Positions 32,911 through 46,114 of a stretch of DNA of 64,000 nucleotides are shown one piece after another (position 1 is the stretch's first letter; each line of letters opens with the position of its first letter). The notes beneath the pieces are model-generated. The model was not told where the DNA came from. It searched no databases and worked only from the letters and a program-made list of their open reading frames with translations. The translations under genes and the position numbers were made by a program. The stretch is from positions 147,082,746 through 147,146,745 of the forward strand of contig OW121846.1 of NCBI GenBank assembly GCA_933228895.1. Direction: 5' to 3'. This DNA comes from Platycnemis pennipes (Eukaryota; Arthropoda; Insecta; Odonata; Platycnemididae).

Positions 32911-33995
32911 TGTATCACTTTTCCATTACGGTCGTTTAGCAGCTCCTTCCATGTGATTTCTTCCGGCGAAATATGTTTCTGGCGGACCCTTTGCTCAGGA
33001 TTGGTAGCAAAATCTCTCCTAAGAATGGCATTTGCCCATTTTCTCAAAATTACCAGTTTCTTGGGCACAAAAAAATTGGACCATCTCCGGGTTACTATCT
33101 TAACCCGAAGGTCCTGGTTCAATACAACGATGGCCCTTATATACAATCTTCGCGAAATAATTCCGTGAGTACTTTAAATAAAATGAGTACTACAAAGCTG
33201 ATTCTGACAATATTATAAAAACCACAGAAAGCATATGTGTCCTCACCATACAACGACAAAGTATTTTAGGGCGAGCTACAGTGCTGCCATCTACTCGGAC
33301 AGCTTCTTCTCGGCGACAATAGCGGCGACTAGGATAGCGAGAAGTGTCCAGTCCTGACTATTCTAAGTCCGTGCGATTGACTCACCACATCAGTTTTTTT
33401 TTAACCCTCCCTCCGCGGTGAATTGGTATGTGACAACTGATGCATGTGTTGCATTGGCTGGACCGCTCTCTCTGTTTCGACCAATTCCCTACCCTCCTTT
33501 TTTCCCTCTGGCGACTCCGAGAGGGATGAGCACCCCCTCTGACGGATGTAAAATGAAAGATATAGTCGTCCGCTCCCTTATCGCCGTCTTTTTTTTTTAA
33601 TTAGCATTCGGGTGCAGATCGTGCCCTCGGCGTTGCCCCGCCCGGCGTGCCTAGGGTGTGCACCTCGCTTCCCCGCCAAGGAACCATTTGACTCGGAATC
33701 AAATGACCCGAATTGAATGATGATCATATTCCCTCCGAGTGGCCCGGTGTCTGTGATCCGAGAGTGCGGTGTCGCATCCACCCTCGCTCGGAATGCCCGC
33801 CAACGATTTGCCTTTATTTCTCCACCATCTCACACGTACGTGCGTTTGAATTGAAAATAGGGGTGCGTTTTTGGTAAAATTTATTGATTCAACTGAATGA
33901 CGTGATATCAATGTTAGTTTCCCTATTGTGAATTTTTAGGGTAGCAATAAATTCAATGATTGATAAGAAATTATTGATTTTATTTGGTTTCCTAC
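32911..33995. other. Unrecognised segment with short GC-richer block
   Basis: Positions 33600-33800 are CpG-containing but encode nothing recognisable. There are no RNA gene signals. Confidence 0.4.
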
Positions 33996-33999
33996 CATT

Positions 34000-34380
34000 T
34001 AGGGGAGGTTTTTATTGAGCGCCCAAGTCTGTTCTTCCTGTATCTTTCTCATTTCTTGAACCCTCCAATCTTTGTTTGTCTATCACGTCTGTTTCATACG
34101 CTCTCTCCTTACCGTCTCAAGTTTTACACACTAAAATTCCGAAGTACCTTACGGACGACTTTCAAAAACTCAGCACAGTTCATGGATCTAACACACGTAG
34201 GAATCAAAAACTTGTGATACCTTACCACCGAATCGTCATATTCAACAAATCATATACAGTAACTGCTTGCCGTGAGTGGAATAACCTTGACAGTACCTTG
34301 AGAAATTTACCATCGCTCACTAACTTCAAGAAGTCACTGCATAAAATTCTCCTCCAAGCTCAACAGGGAGACAATTAACA
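34000..34380 (+). mobile_element. Non-LTR retrotransposon RT C-terminal fragment (other family)
   Basis: The frame 34076-34378 encodes P-K-Y-L-T-D-D-F-Q-K-L, then R-R-N-Q-K-L-V-I-P-Y-H-R and C-R-E-W-N-N-L-D-S-T-L-R-N-L, S-L-T-N-F-K-K-S-L-H. This 'I-P-x-x-x-T-x-x-x-x-x-S-F-x-x-x-x-x-x-x-W-N-x-L-P' type domain closes many Jockey-group RT ORFs, and it resembles the end of the LINE at 52.2-53.7 kb. The region after the stop (34380-~35060) is probably its AT-rich 3' UTR. Confidence 0.65.
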
Positions 34381-37300
34381 TAGAATGTGTAATCCCAGCA
34401 GAGTGACACGTATCACACCGGCCAAATACAAATGCACCAGGCCAAATATACACCAGATTATTTCACCACATTTTCAACTCTCATTTATGTACTATTTTTG
34501 CTCTTAATTTTAATTACATTAGCCTTCTCTCAGTAAGGTTTTCGCCGGTTTTTCACACCCCCCTTCATGGGTGGGTATTTTCCTGCAGTGTGTTTTTCTC
34601 CGTGATGGACATTAACTAATATCCTCACGTTTTTTCCCTAAACTGTACGTATCTTTTACACATACCTTTAATATTATCATTTGCATCTTGTTGATTTTAT
34701 ATGCAGTTTTCCTTATCGAAACCTTATATTAATATTTTTCATATTGTATAACTATATTTATTTTTTTTCATTTCTCCTGAACGCCCTTCCTATCCCGTCA
34801 TTTCAAGAACTTTCTCGTCCGGTCACCTTTTGAACGACCACACTTCTTTATATACCATTATAACCCACTGTTGAAAAGCTGCCAATTTATTACACTCATA
34901 TCTCCTCCCGGTCTAGTTCCATGGACCATACATATATACGCTCTATAATTACTGTTTACTAAATAAATTTAAAGTTTAAAATTTACTACAATTACTGTTT
35001 ACATTTTGTTGATATCATTTTATATGTGCCGGGCACAAGGTATATACATATACCTTCTCTTTTTAAATGACTGTTACTACCGGAAACATCCACCATTCTG
35101 TAATACGAAAAGAATATCAAAGACTACAATTTTTAGCCTTAAATTTCAATTGAGCACTTTGTAAAGGTAATTGAGTCATAAGATAAAATGTTCTGTTTTC
35201 TGTAGATTTTTCAATTTCTAATTAATAATAATTTATTATGTTTCCACCTATTACACTCGCATTATTTTTTTCTACTCAAAATATTACAAATTTATTATTT
35301 CTTTTCTCAACTGTATCTTCATACGCATTGAATGAGATGCTGTTTCTTTATGGTTGTAAAATAGATTTTTTTGCACCAAGGCGTAGTTCGTGCCACGAAT
35401 CACGAATTAGAAGAATAAGTATGAATATTTGAGTGGCCGTAAAAATATGGGGCTCTTATACGTTTTGCTCTTTCGTTTGGGTATCTTTCGTTACGCTGAA
35501 AACTCAACTGTGACGGGTTTTATGTCGCTCTTCTTTCGCAGGATTGACGAACTCATATTTTTTCTTCCTCATGGCCATTTTCAGCGAGCTCCTATTTCCC
35601 TACTCCTTTGCGAGACACGCCTCCACTTCGCAGCGTGATGAGGGGAGGACATTTGCCACGCATAGGATAATAAAATACCAATATCGATTTTTTCATAAAC
35701 TACAGTGCGCGAGGCTCACATATTGATTCGTCCTGTATTTATATTTTAACTAGCTGACGAAGGCCATCGTCCAGCTTTGCTTGTACGGAGTTGTATTGAA
35801 AATAATTCAAGATTTCGGAATTCAAGGGAAAATATCGTCTAGTAAACAGAGGAAATGATTTTATGTGCCATCTAGTCCTCAGTTGCCCCTCGACGGCGTG
35901 GTAGTCGTTGGCCCATTCCTCATTCATGAATAACGTATTCATATTAAGTAAAAATATTAGAGGATTCTCTGCAGTACTGTTTATTCATATGAATTGCGGT
36001 TTCAGTTTTTCGCGTTGCCTACAGTGAGAGTGTTTGCGTAGTTATGACAGTTCACCAAGTGTGGAGCCCAAGGGCGTGTGAAATTCACAGATTAGGGCAG
36101 GGGGAAGATGCCCTTTCCCATTGCCACCTGTCATGTACAAGGAAGGTGTACCTGGAAAAACACACCACTGTTTATCTTCTGCATTTTCGATTGAATCGTC
36201 AATTGGTTGAAAAATTCATCACGAGCGCCCACCATCCGTCGGACGCAAGCCACAAGTGTAAGCGAACTATTCACTAGGAAACCACAGACAGCTGCTATAC
36301 ATCTGTCATGGAAAGAGAGTCCATTTAAGGCTTGATGAAGCAATATTCTCATCTGTTTACTGCAAGCACGGCACTAAGCGAACTGAGACTTTTGATGTGA
36401 TAAGGGGAGTGTAAGATTACAAAAATGGTACACCCCATTACACATCATAAAGAATTTTAATTTTGCCATTTCATTTTGGATCCAGTGTGTGAGCAGATAA
36501 CGGTAATACAAGATGATACTTCATTTAACATGGTTTTCTCCCATGTGGCATGGATGGTATTGGATATTTTGTTATATTTTCCGAATATATTGCATGTTAG
36601 TAAATGTTTTATTTTAGGCATTTGACCTCTATGACCCCTTGTAAAGTTCAAACCCTTTGTAGACCCCGTTGAATTGCACCGCTTGCCCACTCCTTGCTTC
36701 GGTCGATGCTGGCAATCACGAGTCTCTAGAAAGATTGCGACTCAACCCCCACGCAGCAATATTCCCGTGAAATATCGCTCTTGAACGAGTTTTTTTTTCA
36801 GCTGGGGAGCGAAGCAATTAGATTCGCGCTCGTGTCCTCGTAATCGTTGATTGTTATTAACAACAGTCTCATTCATAGATATTATGTTTATAACCCTCTC
36901 TGATTTGCATCAATAATATTTTTTTATTAATAGTAGTTCATCAACAATGTTATTTATAACAACTTGTCATCAACAACAGTCTCATTTGCAACTAATACTC
37001 TGCGTTAAATTTTTCCTATTGTTACCTCCTTTTCTTTGGTCTATTTTAGCGGCTGTTGCGTAATGAAATTGAAGGATCGATTTCCCGATAAGTATTAATT
37101 GGAGCAGAAATAAAGAAAATACAAAAATAACCACTCGCAATGAATGTTGCTTCTCGTACTGTCCGGCCGACCGGCGAGAATGGTGAGACCATAGAGCTTG
37201 CCTTGTAGCGTAAGCTCTATGGGAGAGACTGTAACCCCTTAAGGGGGCCCACAAGTTGGGACCTTTCTTCTATAATTTGCCATATCTATCTTCAAAAGGG

Positions 37301-37792
37301 TGCAAATTCATGAAAATTACTAATGGGAGTCATTATAAAAATGTAAAAACAATTTAGTTCCATAGTAGGAATAACTATGTTTCCGTACCGACGGATTTGC
37401 ACGTGGCGCCACTGTGCATTGGCTGAAATGTCTCAAATAAAACGCGATAAATTGAAAATGTGCAGGTTTGTGCAGCCAAATGCTTCAAAATATCATTCTA
37501 TACATGTCTTCCTACCATGTAGTGAAAGAAACTAACCGGGGATTTTTTTGTAGGTCTAACAGGTTTTGGAAGTGCAGCGGGTCGCCGGGGGGGTCGCCGG
37601 GGTCGAACGCGGCACGTGACGTGCTTTTGTGGCCCCTTCGGTGGCCGGCGGGGGACAGCGGTGCAGTATTTTTTTTACCCGTCCGTCATATCTCACCTTC
37701 TCGTCATTTCCCACCGCACTCCCAGTCGGTGCGCCGTACTCCGCTGGAGTGGGACATTTTTTGTCCTGTAATTTCCAGCCATAACTCCTTGT

Positions 37793-38035
37793 TTCAGTGT
37801 ACTTGAACTATATATCTTGGGCATCGTAATTTTACTGCTTGCTTGCAATAAGTTTGCCTTACTTAGCTGGAGCAGAACATTATTAAAGCCTAGTTTCGTA
37901 CCTTAAATACCTGCTCTGCCTCAGTGTGCTTCAGGAAATATTTATCTCGGGTATCGGAACTTTGCAGCTTGGGCACTTGCAATTAGTTTACCGTACTTCG
38001 CAGGCGCGGAAAATTATCGTACCGTATTAGGAACA
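37793..38035. repeat. Diverged ~125-bp tandem duplication
   Basis: Copies ~37793-37906 and ~37920-38035 share ordered blocks: TCAGTGT(A/G)CTT, TATCT(T/C)GGG(C/T)ATCG, TTGC(A)ATAAGTTT against TTGCAATTAGTTTACCGTACTT, and ATTAT-AA near the end. No coding content. Confidence 0.6.
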
Positions 38036-38922
38036 TGCAATGTTGTTTTTTATAACTCTTTGAATGAAAAGTTTATTCACTAGAATGTACTCGGCGAAAA
38101 TTTCGCTGAAGAATTCGGTTGTGTCACAAGCTCTGTAAAGTTTGTACGCTTTCGGCAACTTAAAAACACGATGTCATTGCATGACTTCACTGCACGGTAT
38201 CACTAGCACTTGTTTATTTTGGTGCGCGGGGGTTGAAAGTTGCTGAATGAATACTTGGCGAAAACGTATGTATTTATCTCATTTGTTTAATGCAATGAAA
38301 TAATGTATTTCGATTTTTTATTTCAATAGTATGGATCGTTACGAGAAAATCGTCCATAAAATATCGAATACCTGTCTATAGTACTCTGTTTGTGTTCCCT
38401 CCGAAATCTCCGCCACGGGACAGAAATTGCTTTTTTTAGAAGAATGCCACCATAAGGGAGTAAATCAAAGACAAATTGTCGGATTCTGCTTTTTTAAATC
38501 TTGTTTAAGTCATTGTTTCGATCAAAGTGTGGCTAAAAACCGTAAAACAATATATTTGTTTCGTTTTTTCTAAAATAATCGTCCGTTTCCGTAGTAATAT
38601 GTACACTATACCGTGCAGTGACACCAGTAGGCGTTTCAGGTCACGTGACTTTCGTCTATTTTCGGGAATATTTTAATAGAATTTAATAATCTTTTTAGTT
38701 GGCATTGAAAAATTTGGTTTATGTAATTGAATTTGTGAGAAAATCTCGTACCAAGCACGTACATTATTAATAAACAAGGAAGAAATTTCATGCATATTTC
38801 ACATTTTGTATTCACATGACTTCATGCCTCATCTTACTTCAGAATTATTTCTCTCGGGTTTCATAATTTCTTGCAATTATTTTCATGTACTGCATTGGTG
38901 TGGATATTTTTATTATATTCTA

Positions 38923-38948
38923 CATATATATATATATATATATATATA
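38923..38948. repeat. (TA)n microsatellite
   Basis: About 13 TA units. Confidence 0.9.
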
Positions 38949-39977
38949 CAAAATAAAACAGACGACGAAATTTTGTTTTATTCTGTTTTATTTTATTTTG
39001 TATTTATCATGACTGCGTAGTGCGCTTTTCTGGCGATTATGTATTATGTATGCTTTATATGTATTTGTTTATTATTGTAAACCCACGCGATATAAGTAGT
39101 AGTTAGTATTTTCTAAATTCTATGCACACGAAGAGGCAATATATATTCGAAGAAGGAACCCTTTTTGGGAAGTTTACGTCAATATTTTTTAAAGGCTCAC
39201 ACGAAAGATGTATTATTTTTGTTTCTTTAGATCAACCTTGTCGGGAAAAGAATGGGGATCGGATTGGTTTGACTGCTAGATGACAGATTTCTCATCCACA
39301 GGGCCCGAGTAGGAATAGCAGTAGATTCAGAGGTTTTTAAACTGAATCCTGGTCCCTAGCCAAAAGAGCATAGAGGGGAGAGCATTTGAAGTTCAGTACT
39401 CTGTCCGTCGGATGGAATGTTAACGGGTTACCTATTGGCGCTATTACATAAGGAACAGGAAAGGAAGTTGGAGAATGTCTTGAATTATTTCCACTAACCT
39501 ATCCATAGCAGAGCATTCAACCTCGCTTGTTGTTCTCCTCCCCAAAATAACTGCAATCAGTTCATGTAACCAGCAGTATGACCTGGACTGGCTGTATTAT
39601 GGAGTTGCAAGAGAAACCCATTGAAAAATCTGAAAAACTTTGCGTGACGGAAATGCCGCATTCCCATGTATTTGGAGCAAGGAAGGGGGACTGATAATGA
39701 AATCGCCGAGGTAATAAGGTATAATATAGGTTACTATATGTGCACCATCGTTAATTCGTATCATCGCAAGTGGGAATTTTTAACGTAATAGATGGTATTG
39801 TAATTACAGCTTAAATTATATCGCACCCAACATCACTGGCTTGCTCGCTAATACTGATACTACCACCACACACTTTCCGCCTGTGCAAGGGTTCAGAGTC
39901 CCCTACGTTGCCCCCCCCCTCCCCGCTCCAGACATTTCAAGACAAGAGTTTTCTCGGAAGGGCAGTGACTCGCTTTA

Positions 39978-40275
39978 GCAAATTCCTCTGGAGTGTTCCA
40001 ACGGGTCTCCATTGCTGCCCCGACGTTTCGAGAACCGACTCGGTCATCAACTAGAGAGTTTCTGACTAAATCCCTGAAGATAATGACCGAGATGGTTCTC
40101 CAGCAATTGAGACACTAACCTGGTTGAAGACCCGAGAGGAATTCACTCTAGTGAATTAATGTTCCTCTGACCGGCTCGGTCATGATCGGTCCGCTTCTGA
40201 ATGAAACCCTGAAGATGAAACGTGGGCCGCAATAGAGACACTAACCCGTTGGGAGACCCGAGAGGAATTCACTCA
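39978..40275. repeat. Small foldback repeat plus partial second copy
   Basis: Arms 39980-40046 and 40081-40143 are imperfect reverse complements (GAACCGACTCGGTCAT against the complement of ATGACCGAGATGGTTC; AATTCCTCT at one end, AGAGGAATT at the other). A second right-hand half repeats at 40207-40274, sharing CCCTGAAGAT, GAGACACTAACC and GACCCGAGAGGAATTCACTC. Confidence 0.65.
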
Positions 40276-42687
40276 ACAGATACACCGGGGAAGCACCAGA
40301 TTATTCAATAACCCGCAGCGTAGGTCTTCTCGCTGAGCTCTGCGCTTGCGGCAAAGGCCTTCGAAGACGCGTCCTTGCCTCGAATTCAATGCTTAGGGAG
40401 GGGCGGAAGTGGCGAATGACTGCTGCTATAACCGGGCCGAAGTGGACGCCCGCGGTCACGTTACTTAAGTCGTCATCATCGATTCAAATCGTCCGAGAGT
40501 GAGAAAAATAGGCTTGTTGGTACCCTCGCTCTTGATCCCAACGATTGCCGCGATAGTTTGAAGCTGTGATTGGCGATCGATTGGGAATTCCTTGCGCTTC
40601 GCCGTGGGTCCTCCGACGTGCCTTTTGATGCCCTTCGGCGAATTACGCTGTGTCCCTTCACCCAGCAGCTCTCACGTCCGCCGACATTTCCCAGTTGACG
40701 ACGAGTGACCGGCCGCGAGTGAATCGACGGCAGAGAGCCTCGAGGTCGGTCGGCTGCGCCCGCGGAGCGTATTCACCCGCCAACGACCCGGCTTCATGGC
40801 CGCCGGACACATCTTCCGGGGTGAATCCCTTCGTCGCTTGTGCCGCCCCGGTGGACCCCCTACGGCACCGGGAAGTGCCACTCATTAGGGGACTCGAACG
40901 AGATGCCTTGTGCCGGAGGGGCCCTGATGCATTCGGCAGACTGATCCAGTTAGGGATGCTGGGCAGCAGTCAGCCTTTTATTGGAAGGCGTATTTGAACA
41001 GGGAGGGGGATCTTATCAGTGGAACATCTTCCACATTTCATGTTTTTGCTATTACGCGAATTTATTCTCACGATTATCAATTATTCATCCTTTATCTTTC
41101 CACGGATCATCCCAGTGAAAAAAAATATTTATTGTAATTGATCAAATCTGTTTTCATTCGTCATCATGCTAAATATGGTCCCATGGCATGTCATCCTGTG
41201 TAGTAACAGAAATGAGAGGAAGATATTTTAATGGCATTTTTAAAAATTTCAGATGATGTTGGCTTTATTATTTTTCAGTTAAATCGGTGACAGTAACAAC
41301 CACTTTCGGATCAGTAAAGTGGGAATAGAGTCAACGTCTTCTGAATATAGAGTAGAAATTCTGGTATGGATGTATGTCGTCGACCTTCCTTCATATTAAC
41401 CATGCTATGGATTTAATTCCACCGTTCAGATGCATAATCCTTCACAAGATAAGTTTGGCGAATTACAAACCAGAGTATGTAATTAAATGTTTTCCAAAGT
41501 CATATAGTGCCATATATATTCCTTCAAAAAATTTCTGTCACGTGTATTGTAACAATCATGAAGTTGATTAATTTGGGCTAAAATCTTTAAATAATGGCAA
41601 AAATAATCATGGTTTAGACGCAAACTTTTCACATTTTTGGCGCCTAGATTGTTTTGCTTGATTAAATTATAAAGATACAGCAATCTCCATAATGTCGTCG
41701 GTATTCACTAGCCACTCGTAATGGACAACGTCTTGGAGATACCTTAATCGGTGTAATTACTTTACTCAATATTGCCACATCTGAAAAAATACATTCTATA
41801 TTATCTATGGGGGAGGTAAAAGTCAAGGAAATGGGTTAAGATCCACTTTTGGCGCACTCTCATCGCAACATTCAGTGACCTCCAATGCAGTAAGCATTGC
41901 TAAATTGTTGGTGGAATACAGTCGATCGAAAAGCAATATGATGAATTTGTCTCTCTGCATGGCGATTATCTGTGCCTTATGAGAATGAAGAATGATCTGT
42001 AAGGTGTGTGCACTAATTGAGGTAATCAATGTTCCCTGGAATTCATCAATACATTAATGATTCCTAGAAACAGGAGTCAAAATTGAAACTAGACATGAAA
42101 GAATTGCCGAATGAATTCTTAGCGTTTACAAATTATTGTTGCAACAATTGTATTTCATGATTTTTGTACTGAAGTTTCAGTGAATCACTTCGGGTTACAC
42201 AGATCAAATCTGTCCCTGTAACCTGTGTTGAAATCAACACAGAAAATCTTCAGTTTTAGTGGTTAATATTTTTTGGCTTCCATCTGTGTGTGTATTTACA
42301 ACAACATATTTAGAATGAGGTGAATATATGTGTCTATTATAAACCAATGTAGTGTGTCTGAACATCTGACATTTATGTTTGCTATACTGTGTGGATAATT
42401 GCACTCCAGACTTGACAAAAATTCAGTATAAACCGCTACACTCGGACCTTTGAGGTTTTATTTCAAAATCCTGTGATGTGGAGTTGCATAAATATAAAAA
42501 AAGAGAAAAACTATCGTTTATGACGCGAAATCAAAGTTGAAGCGTTCATGTCATCCACAATGCAATTATTGTATCTGCTTGCGAAGTCATAAAAAATTTG
42601 TATTTTGAGATTGTTTACGTTGTACGTTCACTGGATTTCTTTAGGAGCACCTTCCTATTCTCTCGCGGGAGGGTGGGGTATCATATC
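40276..42687. other. GC-richer block then AT-rich DNA, nothing recognised
   Basis: 40320-40970 is GC-rich and CpG-containing, with overlapping frames on both strands (for example 115 codons from 40650) that lack any known motif. 41000-42687 is AT-rich with no gene I can support. Confidence 0.4.
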
Positions 42688-42689
42688 AA

Positions 42690-42860
42690 AAGTCGCAACC
42701 GCACATCTCGTACACGGACATCTCGTAACCGACATCTCGTACACGGACATCTCGTAACCGACATCTCGTAACCAACATCTCGTACATGGACATCTCGTCA
42801 CCGCGACATGTCGTAACCGCGACATTTGGTAACCAGACTACTCGTTACCGACTATTTCGT
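42690..42860 (+). repeat. Foldback terminal short tandem repeats, left
   Basis: About eleven 14-16-bp units such as GACATCTCGTAACC and GACATCTCGTACACG, degenerating inward. The same units occur inverted at 56040-56130. Confidence 0.9.
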
Positions 42861-43019
42861 AATCGCGGCAACTAGTATACGGTCATATGGTTTTCGGAAG
42901 TGCAGGGAACGACTACTAGGGTAAATGAGAAATATACATATCCAAATTATCATGGACGTGTGACATGAAATATAGCGAATATTAAACAAGGTAATTTCGG
43001 TATAACATTCACACCAACA

Positions 43020-44131
43020 GTGAAGTTTAGGAAGGAAAACGTTTATAACGCCGGGGGATTTACAATGGCCGTTTCTATGCCGGCGGGCCGCGAGGGGAGG
43101 CTGTACTTAGCTAAACTGTGGACACACTGGGCCGGTATCAGTACTATGTTGAAACGGCTATATCTCGGGAATTATTCTGAGCAGATAAACACTCCTAACT
43201 ACATTAGACGCGGAATGATAAACTTTATGCAACGTAAGGACTGTAGTGAGGCCGGCGGGCCGCACTGAGCCGATATTACTACAACATTGAAACGGCTATA
43301 TCTCGGGAACTTTCCTGGGTAGATACAATCTGCTAATGGTATTACACCTGTAATGATAAACGTTATACAAATGAAGGACTGCAGTGAGGCCGGCGGGCCC
43401 CACTGGGCCGATATTACTACAATATTAAAACGCCTATATCTCGGGAACTATTCTGAGTAGATAAACACTGCTAACTAAATTAGACGCGGAATGATAAACT
43501 TTATACAACGTAAGGACTGCAGTGAGCCCGGGGGTCGCACTGAGCCTATATGACTACAACATTCAAGCGGCTATATCTCGGGAACTATTCTGAGTAGATA
43601 AACACTGCTAACTATATTAGACGCGGAATGATAAACTTTATACAACGTAAGGACTGCAGTGAGGCCGGCTGGCCGAACTGAGCCGATATTACTGCAACAT
43701 TCAAACGGCTATATCTCGGGAACTCTCCTGGGTAGTTACAAACTGCTAACGGTATTATTCGCGGAATGATAAACTTTACAAAATGCAAGACTGCACTGAG
43801 GACGGCTGGCTGCACTGGGCCTGTATTACTACAATACTAAACTCCTCTATCTCGGTAACTATCCATAGTAGATAAAGTGCTTACGGTATAACACGCGAAA
43901 AGGTATGCTTTATAAATTGGAAGGACTCTACAGAAGCCGGCGATCCGCACCTTGCCGTTATTACTACTATATTGAAACGGCTATATCTCGGAAACTATTC
44001 TGAGTGTTGACGATCTGCTAAAGGGGTTAGTCGCGGAATGATAAACTTTATAAAATGCAAAGACTGAGCTGTTGCCGGTGGGCCGCACAGGGCCAGTATT
44101 AGTACCTACTATTTTGAAAATCCGATATCTC
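43020..44131 (+). repeat. ~138-bp tandem repeats, left foldback arm
   Basis: The motif CTATATCTCGG recurs near 43158, 43296, 43434, 43571, 43709, 43847, 43981 and 44123, so the period is ~138 bp. Each unit also contains a CGGAATGATAAACTTTATAC-like block and GCAGTGAGGCCGGCGGGCCG. One further unit continues after the RTE insertion at 47574-47700. Confidence 0.9.
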
Positions 44132-44167
44132 GGTAACTATTCTCATCATCATCATTGGTCAGCAATC

Positions 44168-46114
44168 CTAGGATTGGTTTGACGCAGCTTTCCACTCGAT
44201 TCTTCTATCGGCCAACCTTTTCATTGTGACGTAATTCTTCTCTTTTACATTCTTCACAACCTGTTCCATGTATCTCATACGAGGCTTGCCTTTTCCAATC
44301 TTCCCGTTCACTTTTCCCTCGACGATAGTCTTCATCAGGCCATCGTGTCTCAAGATATGGCCGATTAAGTTTTCCCTTCTTCTTTTTAGAGTTGTCAGCA
44401 GACTTCTCTTTTCTCCTACTCTTCTTAGCACTTCCTCGTTACTTACTCGGTCGATCCATTTAATCTTCATCATTTTTCTGTAGCACCACATTTCAAATGC
44501 TTCTACCCTTTTCTTCTCCGCTGCTGTCATCGTCCATGATTCACTGCCGTAAAGAAAAATGCTCCAGATGTATGTTCTGATGAACTGCTTCCTTACTTCT
44601 ATGCTTGTATTTCCTGCTGTAAGTAGATTCTTCTTTTGAAAGAATGCCCTCTTTGCCTGGGCTATTCTACTCACTATTTCTTTCTTGCTTCGTCCATCGT
44701 TGGTTACTCGGCTTCCTAGATAACAGAACTCTTTAACCTCTTCAAGTTTTTGTTTTCCTAGTTTGACATTGGTTTTCGCCTCTTCTTTCTTGCTGCACAC
44801 TAATATCTTAGTCTTCTTCTTATTTATCTTCAGCTGATATCTGGCCATAGTCCTTTCCATGGTTGTTAGCATCTTATTCAGCGCCTTCTCTGTCTCTGCT
44901 ATGAGAGCTATGTCATCGGCGAATCGTAGCATACTGATTGTTTCTCCGTGGATGTTCACTCCAGAACACTTCTCCTTCACTTCATTTATGGCTCTTTCGA
45001 TGTAAACATTAAAAATTACGGGAGACAGTGCGCAGCCTTGTCTCACTCCTTTCCTTATTCTTGCCTCTTCACAGCTGGGTCCAGATTTAATCACAGCAAC
45101 TTGGTTTTTGTACAGACTGTGTATAATTCTTCGGTCATTGTAGGACACTCCAATTCCCTTCAGAATTCCAAGAATTGAATCCCAAATCACGTTGTCAAAG
45201 GCCTTCTCTAAATCCACAAATGCAATGAATGTCGGTTTGTTCTTCTCCATTCTCTTCTCTATGAGTAGCCTAAGGGCCAATATTGCTTCCCTTGTACCCT
45301 TACTTTTCCTGAATCCGAATTGATCTTCATCCAGGAACTCCTCTGCTTTTCGTGCTATTCTTCTGTAGATGATCCTGGTCAGTAACTTCGATGCATGTGT
45401 CGTCAGGCTTATAGTCCCAAAATTTTCGCATTTCTCCGCTCTCTTCTTCTTGGGAATAGGAATGATGATGTTTTTCTCGAAGTCCCGTAGAAATTCTCCT
45501 GTTGAATACATGTCGCAGATGGTTTTGTAGAGATGAATTAATGTCTTCTCTCCTGCATTTTTAATTAGTTCTGCAGGGACATCATCAATACCTGAGGCCT
45601 TATTCATCCGAAGGTCCCTTACTGCAGCGTCGAATTCCGATCTTAATATTGATGCCCCCATATCATATTTTTCCACTTCGCTTTCCTCTTCAATAGCTTT
45701 TGTGCTGAGATTTTTTCCATTGTATAGCTCTTCCAGATATTCTTTCCATCTCTTCACTTTGTCCTCGTTTTCAATCAAAATTTCTCCATTCTTGTCCCTT
45801 ATGGCATTGCATCTTGCGCTCCGTTCCTTGAAGTGGTTCCTCACTATGCTGTAGGCCGCTTCCACCTTTCCAAGTGCAAGGTTGCTTTGTACATCTTCGC
45901 ATAGATTTTTCAACCACATCTCTCTAGCTTTCCTTGCTTTGCGACTTATTTCGTTCCTTATTCTTTTGTAGCAAAGCTGCCCTTCTTCAGTTTTCGCATT
46001 CTTGCACTTTCTTCTGTCTTCAATCAATTCTAAGACTTCCTCAGTGATCCATAGCTTCTTCTTGGCAACTTTTCTTCTTCCAAGAACTTCTTTTGCGGCT
46101 TCCTGTAGTCCACA
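44168..46114 (-). pseudogene. RTE reverse transcriptase region (downstream of an in-frame stop)
   Basis: About 648 codons, continuous with the upstream endonuclease frame except for the TAA at 46115-46117. Motifs: N-K-A-S-G-I-D-D-V-P-A-E-L, F-V-D-L-E-K-A-F-D (motif A), G-V-R-Q-G-C-A-L-S-P (motif B), L-R-F-A-D-D-I-A-L (motif C). The C-terminal domain has C-Y-L-G-S, L-L-Y-G-S-E-S-W-T-like (F-L-Y-G-S-E-S-W-T) and G-H-I-L-R-H-D. All RT catalytic residues are present. There is no ATG near the stop, so the RT would require readthrough or is simply non-functional. This fits a recent RTE copy inactivated by a point mutation. Confidence 0.9.

Larger units (their letters stand above)
35061..39960. other. 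Mostly unrecognised DNA with minor repeats
   Basis: No gene is supported. Visible structures: a hairpin 37189-37222 (11-bp stem CCATAGAGCTT), a GC-rich patch 37568-37650, a diverged tandem pair (37793-38035) and a (TA)n microsatellite (38923-38948). Open frames are short and lack motifs. Confidence 0.45.

Noticed and set aside
40320..40997. GC-rich overlapping ORFs (up to 115 codons) as a gene
   Set aside because: Frames are open on both strands because of base composition. No motif, splice site or homologous domain recognised.
43020..43268. 82-codon ORF, identical protein also at 55747-55995 minus
   Set aside because: The conservation is that of the inverted arms as DNA. The frame spans repeat units and resembles no protein.
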